DNA of 64,000 bases, taken from positions 60,051 to 124,050 of the forward strand of contig NZ_CAMLHM010000004.1 of NCBI RefSeq assembly GCF_946479885.1, in the 5' to 3' direction. Position numbers and translations under genes: made by a program. The notes beneath the pieces are model-generated. The model did no database searches. It saw only the letters and a program-made list of their open reading frames with translations, and was not told the origin of the DNA. Origin of the DNA: an uncultured Devosia sp. (GTDB taxonomy: Bacteria; Pseudomonadota; Alphaproteobacteria; Rhizobiales; Devosiaceae). Positions 44,109 through 53,989 of the stretch are shown one piece after another. Within the stretch, counting starts at the first letter, position 1. Each line of letters begins with the position of its first letter.

Positions 44109-45179
44109 ATGGCTGCGATCACGCTGCAAGGCGTTCACAAATCCTATGGCAATGTGCCGGTGGTGCACGGCGTCGATATCGAGATCGCCGATGGCGAATT
44201 CGTCGTCCTGGTTGGCCCCTCGGGCTGCGGCAAGTCCACGCTCCTGCGCATGGTGGCGGGCCTCGAAACCATCACCGATGGCACGCTCAAGATCGACGGT
44301 CGCGTGGTCAATGATCTGGCGCCCAAGGATCGCGACATCGCCATGGTGTTCCAGAGCTACGCGCTTTATCCCCATATGAGCGTCGCCCAGAACATGGGCT
44401 TCTCGCTCAAGCTGCGCGGCGTCGCGGCCGACGAAATCGACCGGCAGGTGCGGCAGGCCGCGCAGATCCTGGCGCTCGAACCCTATCTCGATCGCCGCCC
44501 TCGCGAATTGTCAGGCGGACAGCGGCAGCGCGTGGCCATGGGGCGCGCCATCGTGCGCAATCCGCAAGTCTTTCTGTTCGACGAGCCGCTCAGCAATCTC
44601 GATGCCAAGCTGCGCGTGCAGATGCGCGCCGAGATCAAGGCGTTGCACCAGCAGCTCAGGATCACCACGGTCTATGTCACGCACGACCAGACCGAGGCGA
44701 TGACCATGGCCGACCGCATCGTGGTGATGCAGGGCGGTCATGTCGAACAATCGGGCGCTCCGCTCGACCTCTATGATCGCCCGGCAAATGTGTTCGTCGC
44801 CGGCTTTCTCGGCTCGCCGGCCATGAACTTCATCCGCGGCACCCTGGTCGCCGGCGACCGACCGGCGCTGCGCCTCGATGACGGTTCGGTGGTCGAGATG
44901 CGCGCGTTTCCGGCGGCGTTGGCCGGCAAGGACGTCATCTTCGGCATCCGCCCCGAGGACATCGAGATCGCCCCCGATGGCGGCCTCACCGCGACCGTCG
45001 GGATTGTCGAGCCGACGGGCGCCGAAACCCATGTGATGGCGCGGGCCGGCGGGCTGGACGTGGCACTGGTTCGCAACGACCGCGTCGCGATCACGCCCGG
45101 CCAGCAGATCGGCCTGCAATTCCTTGCGCCCCGCAGCCACTTCTTCGATGCTAAGAGCGCGCGCCGTCTGAACGTATGA
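44109..45179 (+). CDS. Sugar ABC transporter ATP-binding protein (UgpC/MalK type)
   Basis: 356 aa from the ATG at 44109 with GGAGG seven bases upstream. Walker [32 protein letters not shown], Walker [35 protein letters not shown], and a C-terminal TOBE/MalK-type regulatory domain from about residue 240 ([11 protein letters not shown]). Energises the two permeases and closes the operon. Confidence 0.94.
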   Translation: MAAITLQGVHKSYGNVPVVHGVDIEIADGEFVVLVGPSGCGKSTLLRMVAGLETITDGTLKIDGRVVNDLAPKDRDIAMVFQSYALYPHMSVAQNMGFSLKLRGVAADEIDRQVRQAAQILALEPYLDRRPRELSGGQRQRVAMGRAIVRNPQVFLFDEPLSNLDAKLRVQMRAEIKALHQQLRITTVYVTHDQTEAMTMADRIVVMQGGHVEQSGAPLDLYDRPANVFVAGFLGSPAMNFIRGTLVAGDRPALRLDDGSVVEMRAFPAALAGKDVIFGIRPEDIEIAPDGGLTATVGIVEPTGAETHVMARAGGLDVALVRNDRVAITPGQQIGLQFLAPRSHFFDAKSARRLNV

Positions 45180-45294
45180 GCCCTCCTGCGGGTTGGGACA
45201 CCGAAGGTGCGGCGGCTTAGCGCCCCAATTCCGGCCATTGAGCAGGCCGCAGCGACCGCCCAAGGGCGGACATCTGCGGCTCAGTAAGCGTTTA

Positions 45295-45975
45295 CTACTC
45301 TAAAAGCCGATAGCCCACGCCTGCCTCGCTGACTAAGTGCTTCGGCTCCCTCGGATCGGCCTCCAGCTTGGCGCGAAGTTGGGCGATGACGACTCGGAGA
45401 TACTGGACGTCGTTCTGGTGGGCCGGCCCCCAGACCCTGGTCAGCGCCTGACGGTGCGTCACCACCTTGTTGGCATTGGCAGCAAGCAGGGCAAAGAGGT
45501 CGAATTCCTTGGGCGTCAGGTGCACCTCTATGCCATTGACCAGGACGTGGCGGTGCTCGAGGTCGAGCAGGATGGTGCCGAAGCGTTGCTGCACCGGAGC
45601 CGGCTCGGCCGGTCCCGCCTGGCGGAGGGCGACGCGGATGCGGGCCAGCAGTTCGCCGATGCCGAAGGGCTTTTCGACATAGTCGTTGGCGCCCAGGTCG
45701 AGTGCGGCGATTTTTTCGATCTCCCGGTCGCGGGCGGAGAGCACGATGATGGGGACGGACGAGAAGGCGCGCACCGTCTCGATGACGGTCTTGCCGTCAT
45801 CATCGGGCAGGCCGAGGTCGAGCACGATGAGAGCCGGAGCACGGGTCGCCGCGAGGCGCTTGGCTTCGGCGGCGGTGGCGGCGGTTTCGACGTCGAAGCC
45901 GGCGGCGGTCAGCGCCGGCTTGAGAAAGCGCTGAATCTGTGGCTCGTCGTCGACGACAAGGATACGCGGCAACAT
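45295..45975 (-). CDS. kdpE: Response regulator KdpE
   Basis: 226 aa. Receiver domain with ILVVDDEPQIQRFLKPAL and the phosphorylated Asp in ALIVLDLGLPDDDG, and an OmpR-type winged HTH (HLTPKEFDLFALLAANANKVVTHRQALTRVWG). Activates kdpFABC when phosphorylated by KdpD under low K+. Last gene of the operon; start overlaps the kdpD stop by one base. Confidence 0.95.
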   Translation of the reverse strand: MLPRILVVDDEPQIQRFLKPALTAAGFDVETAATAAEAKRLAATRAPALIVLDLGLPDDDGKTVIETVRAFSSVPIIVLSARDREIEKIAALDLGANDYVEKPFGIGELLARIRVALRQAGPAEPAPVQQRFGTILLDLEHRHVLVNGIEVHLTPKEFDLFALLAANANKVVTHRQALTRVWGPAHQNDVQYLRVVIAQLRAKLEADPREPKHLVSEAGVGYRLLE

Positions 45976-48641
45976 CAGGCGGCTTTCCCCGGCTCGACCA
46001 AGGGTAGCCGGATAGTCATGCGGGTGCCGCGCTTGCGGGTAGCGGGGCTGGTCGCCTTTATGGTGCCGCCCATGGCCGTCATCAAGCCGCGCGCGATGGA
46101 GAGGCCCAGGCCCGTGCCGGCGGGACGGCCATCACCCTTGGCGCGGCGATAGAATTTGTCGAAGATCTTTTCGAGATCCGCTTCGGGAATACCCTTGCCC
46201 TGATCGGTCACCGAGATCATCGCGCCACCCTCCTCCGCGCGGGCGAAAATGGCCACCGGCTGGTCGGCGCCACCATATTTCCGGGCATTGTCGAGCAGGT
46301 TGAACAGCACCTGCTCGAGCAAAGCGGCGTCGCCCATCGCCTGGGGCAGGTCCGGTGCGATGGACAGGTCGATGGTGAGGTCAGGATGCAATTTGCGGGC
46401 CCTGATGGCGCTGGCGTCGATGATGGCGGCGAGGTCGATCGGCTCGCGCCGTGCCTTCATCATACCTGCTTCGATGCGGGTCATGTCGAAGAGATTGGCG
46501 ACGAAGCGATTGAGGCGCCCCGACTCCTCCTCGATGGCGAGCAGAAGATCATCGCGACTGGCCGCCGGCATCTTGTCGCCAAGCTGGCGCAGGCTGGTGA
46601 CAGCGCCGGTGATCGAGGCGAGCGGGGTGCGCAGATCGTGCGACAGCGAGGACAGCAGCGCCGCCTGCACCTTCTCGCCTTCGCGGGCCACCGAGGCCAT
46701 TGCGCTTTCGCGACTGAGGCGGGCGCGGTCCATGGCGATGGCGGCCTGATCGAGCAAGGCGGTCCAGGTGAGTTCCTCATCGGCGGCCAGCGGCACGTCG
46801 CGTGTGCCCATGGCGAGGCCGGCAACGCCCAATAGCCGCTGCGCCGAGACGACGGGACGGAACAGATAGCGCACCTGCGGCAACGCTCCGGTGAGGAAGC
46901 CCGCCGCCTCCTTCTTGTCGAAGGCCCAGCGCGCGGCGGTCATTTCGGTGGCGTCGAGCATCTGGTCGGGCGGCCAGGCAGCGGCCAATTCGAGATCGCC
47001 GCTTTCGTCCGGAACCAGGACGACGGCGGGGCGGCCAAGGCTGGAATTGAGGTGACTGGCAATGGCGTCGACCACATTGTCCCGCCCATGGGCGCCCGAC
47101 AGCTTGCGGGAGAAGTCGAGCAGGGCCTGGCTCTGCCGCGCCTGCTGGCGGGCGAGTTCGACCTGCTCCCGCAGCCGGGCTGCGAGCTGGCCGGCGGCCA
47201 GGGCCACGGCGATGAAGATGACCAGCGACAGCACTTCTTGCGGCTGCGCCACGGTCAGTTCTCCGGTCGGCTCGATGAAAAAGAAGTTATAGGCGAGGAA
47301 GGACAGGACGGCGGCCAGCAGTGCCGAGAAGCGGCCGGCAATCACTGCAGAGAGCAGCACCGCGGCCAGGTAGAGCATGGAGAGGTTCTGCAGCGCGATG
47401 AGTGCGTTGATGCCGAGACCGAACAGGGTGGTGGCGCCAACCGCGACCAGCGGCAGGCCCAGCGTCAGCGCCCATTCCGGCAACGACAATTGCCGCCGGG
47501 CGACGCGGCTTGCCGGAGCCGGTCCACCCGGCACAACGTGGACGCCGATCTCCCCGGCATGACGCAGTAGTGCATCGGGCAGCGAGCGGCGGAACCAGCG
47601 GGTGCCGGCCGGCCGACCGATGACGATCTGGGTGATGTGTTCGCGCCGAGCGAGGCGCAGGATGGCGTCGACGAAATCAGTCGCTGCCTCGCGCCGCGTT
47701 TCAGCGCCAAGCCGTTCGGCGAGACGCAGCGTCTCCTCGAGCCGTTCGGCATCGGCAGCATCAGGCAGCGGCGCTCCCGGGCGGGCCATCGACACGACCA
47801 GCCAACGGGCATTAAGGCCGGAAGCGAGGCGGCTGGCTGTTCGCACCACCTTTTCGGACATCTGATCGGCGCCGACGCACACCAGCAACCGCTCGCCGGT
47901 GGCCCAGGGGCCTTCCACAGCGCTCTGGCGCAGGAAATCGACCATCTGGTCATCGACCCGATCGGCGGCGCGGCGCAGGGCGAGTTCGCGCAAAGCGGTG
48001 AGCGTAGCGGGCTTGAAGAAGCCATCAAGCGCCCGCTGGGCATTGTCTGGCAAGTAGACCTTGCCGGCGTGGAGCCGATCGATGAGTTCGGCCGGCGGAA
48101 TATCGACCAGGATAATCTCGTCGGCGGTCTTGAGCACGGTATCGGGCACGGTCTCGCGCACCGGAATGCCGGCGATGCGGGAGATGAGATCGGAGAGGCT
48201 TTCGAGATGCTGGATGTTGAGGGCGGTCCACACGTCGATGCCGGCGCCGACCAGCTCGGCAATATCCTGATAGCGCTTGGGATGGCGCGAGCCGGGCGCA
48301 TTGGTATGGGCCAGCTCGTCGACGATCAACAGAGCCGGCCGGCGCACCAGCGCCGCATCGAGGTCGAGCTCGCCATAGGGGCCATCGCCATTCTGGCGCG
48401 GCAGCACTTCGATACCCTCGGCCAGCCGCGCGGTGTCGTTGCGACCATGCGTTTCGACGAGGCCGATGACCACGTCCATGCCGCCGGCTTGCAGACCCCG
48501 CGCCCGCTCAAGCATGGCATAGGTCTTGCCCACGCCGGGGGCAGCGCCCAGGAAGACGGTCAGCTTGCCACGGCCTTCGCGCGCGGCAAGCTGCAACAGG
48601 GCGGCCGGGTCTGGCCGCTGGGGTTCGATCTGGCGAGCCAT
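45975..48641 (-). CDS. kdpD: Sensor histidine kinase KdpD
   Basis: 888 aa, full length. N-terminal KdpD domain with Walker A GAAPGVGKT at residues 32-40 and Walker B-like LLIVDELAHTNAPGSRHPKR. Universal-stress-type domain (about 250-370), four-helix DUF4118 membrane part (about 395-500), a GAF-like region, then HisKA with SLSHDLRTPLASITG and HATPase with NLLDNARKYGG and DQGKGIPEADL. It senses K+ limitation and phosphorylates KdpE. Confidence 0.95.
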   Translation of the reverse strand: MARQIEPQRPDPAALLQLAAREGRGKLTVFLGAAPGVGKTYAMLERARGLQAGGMDVVIGLVETHGRNDTARLAEGIEVLPRQNGDGPYGELDLDAALVRRPALLIVDELAHTNAPGSRHPKRYQDIAELVGAGIDVWTALNIQHLESLSDLISRIAGIPVRETVPDTVLKTADEIILVDIPPAELIDRLHAGKVYLPDNAQRALDGFFKPATLTALRELALRRAADRVDDQMVDFLRQSAVEGPWATGERLLVCVGADQMSEKVVRTASRLASGLNARWLVVSMARPGAPLPDAADAERLEETLRLAERLGAETRREAATDFVDAILRLARREHITQIVIGRPAGTRWFRRSLPDALLRHAGEIGVHVVPGGPAPASRVARRQLSLPEWALTLGLPLVAVGATTLFGLGINALIALQNLSMLYLAAVLLSAVIAGRFSALLAAVLSFLAYNFFFIEPTGELTVAQPQEVLSLVIFIAVALAAGQLAARLREQVELARQQARQSQALLDFSRKLSGAHGRDNVVDAIASHLNSSLGRPAVVLVPDESGDLELAAAWPPDQMLDATEMTAARWAFDKKEAAGFLTGALPQVRYLFRPVVSAQRLLGVAGLAMGTRDVPLAADEELTWTALLDQAAIAMDRARLSRESAMASVAREGEKVQAALLSSLSHDLRTPLASITGAVTSLRQLGDKMPAASRDDLLLAIEEESGRLNRFVANLFDMTRIEAGMMKARREPIDLAAIIDASAIRARKLHPDLTIDLSIAPDLPQAMGDAALLEQVLFNLLDNARKYGGADQPVAIFARAEEGGAMISVTDQGKGIPEADLEKIFDKFYRRAKGDGRPAGTGLGLSIARGLMTAMGGTIKATSPATRKRGTRMTIRLPLVEPGKAA

Positions 48642-48642
48642 C

Positions 48643-49209
48643 TCAGTTTCCGAGGGAAGCGGCCTCGTCCAGCGCCAAGTTGAGGCGCAGCACGTTGACG
48701 CGCGTTTCCCCGAATATACCCAAGGCTGGGCCTTCCGTCACATCGGCAACGAGCTGGCTAACGACGGCAGGATCAAGCCCGCGCGCCTCGGCCACGCGCG
48801 CCACCTGGAAGGCCGCATATTGAGGGGTGATGTGCGGATCGAGACCCGAGCCCGAGGTGGTCACGCCATCGGCCGGGACAGACCCGCCGCCAAGCGCTGC
48901 GACCGACGCGGCAGTCCGCTCGATCAGCGCCTTGCCGGTCGGCCCGATATTGGAGCCGGTCGAGGCCGCGGCATTGTACGGCTCTGGCCCGGTCGCCGAT
49001 GGCCGCGGCCAGAAGTAGCGGGGTTGGGCAAAATTTTGCCCAATCAAATCGGAGCCGATAGTGACGCCGTCGTGGACGATGCGGCTGCCATTGGCCTGGG
49101 CGGGGAACGCTGCCTGCGCCGCGCCTGATATGACAAGGGGGTAGAGGAGGCCCGTGACGGCCGAAAGCAGCACGGTGAGAACGATGGCGGGACGAAGTTG
49201 GTCGAGCAT
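48643..49209 (-). CDS. kdpC: K+-transporting ATPase subunit KdpC
   Basis: 188 aa. One N-terminal membrane helix (VLTVLLSAVTGLLYPLVISGAAQAAFP), then the periplasmic domain with SDLIGQNFAQPRYFWPRPSA, ALIERTA, and VARVAEARGLDPAVVSQLV. Stabilises the KdpFABC complex. Ends one base before kdpD starts and begins nine bases after kdpB. Confidence 0.95.
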   Translation of the reverse strand: MLDQLRPAIVLTVLLSAVTGLLYPLVISGAAQAAFPAQANGSRIVHDGVTIGSDLIGQNFAQPRYFWPRPSATGPEPYNAAASTGSNIGPTGKALIERTAASVAALGGGSVPADGVTTSGSGLDPHITPQYAAFQVARVAEARGLDPAVVSQLVADVTEGPALGIFGETRVNVLRLNLALDEAASLGN

Positions 49210-49218
49210 GGCGGCCTC

Positions 49219-51270
49219 CTAGATGATGCCGAGAGCGGTGACAGCCATATCCACCAGCTTGATGCCGATGAAGGGGGCGACGAGACCGCCCAGGCCGTAG
49301 ACGAGCAGGTTGCGGGAGAGCAAAGCGGCGGCGCCGACCGGGCGGTATTTGACGCCGCGCAGAGCCAGCGGGATCAGCGCCACGATGATCAGGGCGTTGA
49401 AGATGACCGCGGACAGGATCGCCGATTGGGGCGAAGTCAGGCCCATGATGTTGAGCGCACCGAGTTCCGGATAGGTCACGAGGAACAAAGCGGGGATGAT
49501 GGCGAAATACTTGGCCACGTCATTGGCGATCGAGAAGGTGGTCAGCGAGCCCCGTGTCATCAGGATCTGCTTGCCGATCTCGACGATCTCGATGAGCTTG
49601 GTGGGGCTGGAGTCCAAATCCACCATATTGCCAGCCTCGCGGGCCGCTTGGGTACCGGACTGCATGGCGACGCCGACATCGGCCTGCGCCAGAGCCGGCG
49701 CGTCATTGGTGCCGTCGCCGGCCATGGCGATGAGGCGGCCGCCGACCTGTTCCTTGCGGATGAAGTCGAGCTTCTGTTCGGGCGTGGCCTCGGCAAGGAA
49801 GTCATCGACGCCTGCCTCAGAGGCAATGGCCGCGGCGGTGACAGGATTGTCGCCGGTGACCATCACGGTGCGAATGCCCATGGCGCGGAGGGCAGCAAAG
49901 CGCTCCTTGATGCCCGGCTTGACCACGTCCTTGAGGTGAACGACGCCGAGCAGGCGGTCGGCTTCGGCGACGGCCAGAGGAGTGCCGCCCGTGCGGGCGA
50001 TCGTATCCACCGCCTTGTTGAACTCGGCGCCTGCCTGCGCCTTGTCCAGCCCGACGAAGCGCAGCACGGCATCCACTGCGCCCTTGCGGATGCGACGGCC
50101 CTCGATGTCGATGCCCGAGATACGGGTCTGCGCCGAGAATGGGATGGTCGTCGTGCCCTTGCCGGAAACGCTGGGTTCGGCGAGGCCGAAATCGCCCTTG
50201 GCCAGCGCAACGATGGAACGGCCCTCGGCGGTTTCATCGGCCAGGCTGGCGAGCAAGACCGCTTCGGCCAGGTACTTTTCGCTGACGCCGGCAACCGGCA
50301 GGAACTCGGACGCCATGCGATTGCCGAAGGTGATGGTGCCGGTCTTGTCGAGCAACAGTGTATCGACGTCGCCGGCTGCTTCGACGGCACGGCCAGAGGT
50401 GGCGATGACGTTGAAGCGGATCAGCCGATCCATGCCGGCAATGCCGATGGCCGAGAGCAGACCACCAATGGTGGTGGGGATGAGCGTCACCAGCAAAGCC
50501 GCCAGCACGGCGACGGAGAGGTCGGTGCCGGAATAGGCGGCGAGACCATAGAGCGTCACCACGGCGATGAGGAACACCAGTGTCAGGCCGCTCAGCAGGA
50601 TCGAGAGGGCGATCTCGTTGGGCGTCTTCTGCCGCTTGGCGCCTTCGATCAGCGCGATCATTCGATCGACAAAGGTCTCGCCCGGCTTGGTGGTGATGCG
50701 CACCTTGAGCCAGTCGGAGATCACCTGCGTACCGCCCGTGACGGCGGACCGGTCGCCGCCGGCTTCGCGGATCACCGGGGCGGATTCGCCAGTGATGGCG
50801 CTTTCATTGACTGAGGCGACACCTTCGATGACCTCGCCATCGCCGGGCATCAAGTCGTTGACCTCGACCAGCACGAGGTCGCCGATCTTGAGCGAGGTGG
50901 CGGGGACGACTTCGCAGGCGCGGTTATTCCGCTGGTCGGGGAATAGCAGCTTCTTGGCGAAGAGGTCAGATTTGCCGCGCTTGAGGCTTTCCGCCTGCGC
51001 CTTGCCGCGCCCTTCGGCGACCGATTCAGCGAAGGTGGCGAAAAGCACGGTGAACCACAGCCAGAGCGCGATCTGGCCTGAGAAGGCCGCGCCGACACCC
51101 CCGATCAGGTCCTGCACGAAGAGGACTGTGACGAGGACGGCGACAACCTCGGTAACGAAGATCACCGGGTTGCGGACCAACTGGCGCGGGTCGAGCTTGA
51201 TGAAGGCGTCGCACAGGGCCGGAGCCAGGATTGCCGGGTCCAGCATGGAAATGGATTTTGTCTTGGACAT
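49219..51270 (-). CDS. kdpB: K+-transporting P-type ATPase subunit KdpB
   Basis: 683 aa. P-type ATPase: TGESAPV (A domain), phosphorylation site [16 protein letters not shown], nucleotide-binding AKGGTT-like KGTTTIPFS region, and [14 protein letters not shown] / [22 protein letters not shown] hinge. Seven helices. It hydrolyses ATP to drive K+ uptake through KdpA. Confidence 0.97.
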   Translation of the reverse strand: MSKTKSISMLDPAILAPALCDAFIKLDPRQLVRNPVIFVTEVVAVLVTVLFVQDLIGGVGAAFSGQIALWLWFTVLFATFAESVAEGRGKAQAESLKRGKSDLFAKKLLFPDQRNNRACEVVPATSLKIGDLVLVEVNDLMPGDGEVIEGVASVNESAITGESAPVIREAGGDRSAVTGGTQVISDWLKVRITTKPGETFVDRMIALIEGAKRQKTPNEIALSILLSGLTLVFLIAVVTLYGLAAYSGTDLSVAVLAALLVTLIPTTIGGLLSAIGIAGMDRLIRFNVIATSGRAVEAAGDVDTLLLDKTGTITFGNRMASEFLPVAGVSEKYLAEAVLLASLADETAEGRSIVALAKGDFGLAEPSVSGKGTTTIPFSAQTRISGIDIEGRRIRKGAVDAVLRFVGLDKAQAGAEFNKAVDTIARTGGTPLAVAEADRLLGVVHLKDVVKPGIKERFAALRAMGIRTVMVTGDNPVTAAAIASEAGVDDFLAEATPEQKLDFIRKEQVGGRLIAMAGDGTNDAPALAQADVGVAMQSGTQAAREAGNMVDLDSSPTKLIEIVEIGKQILMTRGSLTTFSIANDVAKYFAIIPALFLVTYPELGALNIMGLTSPQSAILSAVIFNALIIVALIPLALRGVKYRPVGAAALLSRNLLVYGLGGLVAPFIGIKLVDMAVTALGII

Positions 51271-51279
51271 GGTGGTTTC

Positions 51280-52989
51280 CTAGAAGCTCTGCCCGGCGAG
51301 CATGACGAAATGCTCGACGATGGGACCGAGAGCGAGGGCCGGGAAAAACTGGAGCCCGCCCAGGATGAGGATGATGCCGATGAGCAGGCCGACAAAGAGC
51401 GGCCGATCGGTCGGGAAGGTGCCAGAGGACGCGGTGATGCGCGGCTTCTTGACCAGCGCCCCGGCAATGGCCAATACCGGCACAATATAGGCGAAACGGC
51501 CCAGCAGCATGGCGATGCCCAGGGTGGTATTGTACCAGGGCGTATTGGCGGTGAGGCCGCCAAAGGCGGAGCCGTTGTTCCCCGCCGCCGACGTATAGGC
51601 GTAGAGGATTTCGCTGAGCCCATGCGGGCCGGGCGTCAGGATCGAGCTGGTGCCGAATTCGGCGACGGCCGACACGGCGGTGAAGCCAAGGATGGTCAGC
51701 GGCAGGATGAGGACGGCCAGCATGGCGAACTTCATCTCGCGCGCCTCGATCTTCTTGCCAAGGAATTCGGGCGTGCGGCCTACCATCAGGCCGGCGACGA
51801 AGACGGCAAGGATGGCGAAGACCACAAGGCCATAGAGACCCGAACCGACGCCGCCCGGCAGCACCTCGCCGAGCTGGATCAGGAACATCGGCACGAGGCC
51901 ACCCAGCGGGGTCAGCGAGCCATGCATGGCGTTGACGCCGCCATCGGAGAGACCGGTGGTGACCGCGGCATAGAGCGCGCTCATGGCTTGGCCGAAGCGG
52001 ACTTCCTTGCCCTCCATGTTGCCGAGCGAGGGATCGACACCGACAGCCGTCAGCAGTGGATTGCCAAAGGTCTCGGCCCAATAGATGGCGCCGGTCCCGA
52101 CGACCAGCATGATCACCGTGACCGAAATCAGCGCCCAGCCCTGGCGGCGGCTCCCGACCATCTGGCCGAAGGCGTATACCAGCGCCGCCGACACGGCGAG
52201 CATGGCGATGATGTTGAGGTAGTTCGAAAACGCATTGGGGTTTTCGAATGGATGGGCCGCATTGACGTTGAGGAAGCCGCCGCCATTGGTGCCGAGCTGC
52301 TTGATGGCCTCTTGGCTGGCAATGGGACCGGTAGCGATGGTCTGCTGGACGCCCTCGAGCGTCGTAGCGACAAAACTGCCGTCAAGACTCTGCGGCAGTC
52401 CGAGCGCAACGAATGCCAGGGCGACGATAATGGCGAGCGGCAGCAGCACATAGAGCGTGGCGCGGGTCAGATCGACCCAAAAATTGCCCAACTCATTGAC
52501 GCCCGACCGCATAAAAGCCCGCGTTAGCGCCATGGCGACGCCGATGCCTGTGGCCGCCGAAACGAAGTTCTGCACGGTCAGGCCAAGCATCTGGCTGAGA
52601 TGGCTCATGGTCGTCTCGCCGCCATAGCTCTGCCAGTTGGTATTGGTGACGAAGCTCGCCGCCGTGTTGAAGGCGAGGTCAGGCGCCAGCGCCGGAAAAC
52701 CCTGCGGATTGAGCGGCAGCACATTCTGCAGGCGCAGGATGGCATAGAGCACAAGGAACCCGGCTATGGAGAATGCCAGCACGCCGAAGGTGTAGCCGAG
52801 CCAGTTCTGCTCCTTGTCCGGGCGAACGCCGGCCAGGGCATAAAAGCCGCGCTCGACCGGGGCGAGGACGGGTGAAATGAACGTGCGTTCGCCGGAAAAC
52901 ACGCGGGCCATGTAGAGGCCGAGGGGTTTGACGAGCAACAGGACCGCGACCAGCACGAAGCCGATCTGCAGCCAGCCGATAGGGGACAT
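51280..52989 (-). CDS. kdpA: K+-transporting ATPase subunit KdpA
   Basis: 569 aa with about ten helices in a four-fold repeat of the SKT channel family. Selectivity-filter segments visible are [57 protein letters not shown], and [17 protein letters not shown]. It is the K+-conducting subunit. It begins 15 bp after kdpF. Confidence 0.97.
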   Translation of the reverse strand: MSPIGWLQIGFVLVAVLLLVKPLGLYMARVFSGERTFISPVLAPVERGFYALAGVRPDKEQNWLGYTFGVLAFSIAGFLVLYAILRLQNVLPLNPQGFPALAPDLAFNTAASFVTNTNWQSYGGETTMSHLSQMLGLTVQNFVSAATGIGVAMALTRAFMRSGVNELGNFWVDLTRATLYVLLPLAIIVALAFVALGLPQSLDGSFVATTLEGVQQTIATGPIASQEAIKQLGTNGGGFLNVNAAHPFENPNAFSNYLNIIAMLAVSAALVYAFGQMVGSRRQGWALISVTVIMLVVGTGAIYWAETFGNPLLTAVGVDPSLGNMEGKEVRFGQAMSALYAAVTTGLSDGGVNAMHGSLTPLGGLVPMFLIQLGEVLPGGVGSGLYGLVVFAILAVFVAGLMVGRTPEFLGKKIEAREMKFAMLAVLILPLTILGFTAVSAVAEFGTSSILTPGPHGLSEILYAYTSAAGNNGSAFGGLTANTPWYNTTLGIAMLLGRFAYIVPVLAIAGALVKKPRITASSGTFPTDRPLFVGLLIGIILILGGLQFFPALALGPIVEHFVMLAGQSF

Positions 52990-53004
52990 GGCGAGCTCCG
53001 AAAG

Positions 53005-53085
53005 TCAGAAACGCTCGGGCGCCAGCAGCGTCACCACAAGGTAGACGGCCAGCGCGAGGGCAATGAGGAAGGAAATGATGAGCAT
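53005..53085 (-). CDS. kdpF: KdpF small subunit
   Basis: 26 aa from the ATG at 53085: one hydrophobic helix (MLIISFLIALALAVYLVVTLL) and a short polar end APERF. Size, helix and position immediately before kdpA fit KdpF, the lipid-like stabiliser of the complex. It starts 8 bp after the stop of the 27-aa protein upstream. Confidence 0.88.
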   Translation of the reverse strand: MLIISFLIALALAVYLVVTLLAPERF

Positions 53086-53093
53086 GGCGCTGC

Positions 53094-53177
53094 TCACAGT
53101 CGGTCGAGCGCAGCGGCGTAAACCGCCAGAGCGATCAACGTACCGGCGCCGAGAGCGATAAATGCAAGGTCGAGCAT
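53094..53177 (-). CDS. 27-aa membrane microprotein leading the kdp operon
   Basis: 27 aa, ATG at 53177 with an excellent GGAGG (GGAGGCACGTC) upstream and TGA at 53094. One hydrophobic helix (MLDLAFIALGAGTLIALAVY) followed by AAALDRL. Similar small proteins ending in a Asp-Arg-Leu motif stand before kdpF in other alphaproteobacterial kdp operons, as far as I recall. It may be a second KdpF-like accessory of the K+ pump. It is separate from KdpF by eight bases. Confidence 0.65.
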   Translation of the reverse strand: MLDLAFIALGAGTLIALAVYAAALDRL

Positions 53178-53225
53178 GACGTGCCTCCAATTGAGGCCCA
53201 TGCAGTGCGCCGGGTGGCCGTCAGG

Positions 53226-53239
53226 TTTCCATATGGAAA
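53226..53239. promoter_or_regulatory. 14-bp perfect palindrome upstream of kdp
   Basis: TTTCCATATGGAAA is its own reverse complement. It stands about 50 bp in front of the first kdp-operon start codon and could be a regulator site or part of the kdp leader. Confidence 0.5.
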
Positions 53240-53251
53240 GGGTCGCGCAGG

Positions 53252-53270
53252 CATAAGGATTTCATAAGGA
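53252..53270 (-). promoter_or_regulatory. Putative KdpE-binding direct repeat
   Basis: CATAAGGA occurs at 53252-53259 and 53263-53270, an 11-bp period. OmpR-family response regulators such as KdpE bind direct repeats of about one helical turn. It lies 75-93 bp before the first kdp-operon start codon, in the place where the operator should be. Confidence 0.55.
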
Positions 53271-53506
53271 CCACCCTTCAAGCACCCGCGGCCACTGCTT
53301 GGAGGCAGTCCACGCTGCATGCACCTAATGGCGGTTTGCGCCGGCGATCGCCATTCGGCTTGTCTCCCAGAACGCTGGGCGGCAAGTCGCGATTCCGCTC
53401 GGGGCGCCGACCCCGCCCTAACAAACTACCAGAAGCGCACGCCCCCCCTAACTCTGGCGTCCATCGCGACTATCGGTTCCGCCACGCCAACAAACGCATA
53501 GCATTG

Positions 53507-53831
53507 AACGTCAGGAGCACGGTTGCCCAGATCGGGCTGCTGCCGGAGGCACCGCGCACCGAAGGCATCCGACATTCACGCGAGCTTGGCTTCGAGATCG
53601 ATGACATCCGCGAGCTTTTGAACATGGCAGCGCAGCCGCAATCGTCCTGCCATCAGGTCGACAGCACCGCCAACAATCATCTGGCCGAAATCGATCGCCG
53701 CATTGCCAGCCTGACCGCGTTGAAGGCGGAGCTCTCGCCAATGATCGAGGAATGCGGCCATGGGGCGCGTCTGCGACTGCCGCATCATCGAGGCTCTGGC
53801 GGACCATGGCCAATGCCGCTCTGAGCATTGA
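53507..53831 (+). pseudogene. Broken MerR-family metal-responsive regulator
   Basis: The HTH turn is partly recognisable (NVRSTVAQIGLLPEAPRTEG against the usual TIRYYEQIGLLP), but about 15 residues of the second helix region are missing, jumping to IRHSRELGFEIDDIRELLNMA. The dimer helix HLAEIDRRIASLTALKAELSPMIEEC is intact. At about 53760 the frame shifts by one; the correct end CDCRIIEALADHGQC is read in the next frame to a TGA at 53829-53831. A start codon is not evident. Cys residues (SCHQVD, CDC, GQC) are of the type that bind metals. It may once have controlled the chromate genes. Confidence 0.75.
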
Positions 53832-53989
53832 CCTGTCCAGCGCTCGAAACCGGCACGCCGATCACGACCACTGGGCTCGGTTGACACCGCGGCGAGTTCG
53901 ATGCCTATTACCGGGATGGGGATCGCGATCTCCCCACGAGGCGTCATGCCGAAGCTTCGCGTCCAGCAACTCTTTCAGGACGCATCACC

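Larger units (their letters stand above)
53178..53506. other. kdp promoter region and adjoining gene-poor DNA
   Basis: Apart from the palindrome and the direct repeat, no gene is supported. Short frames on both strands lack ribosome sites. The right half (53340-53506) is the decayed front of the MerR remnant or unrelated. Confidence 0.45.

Noticed and set aside
49198..50814. Plus-strand frame of about 540 codons opposite kdpB
   Set aside because: His/Asp/Gly-rich shadow with no domain; kdpB is certain.
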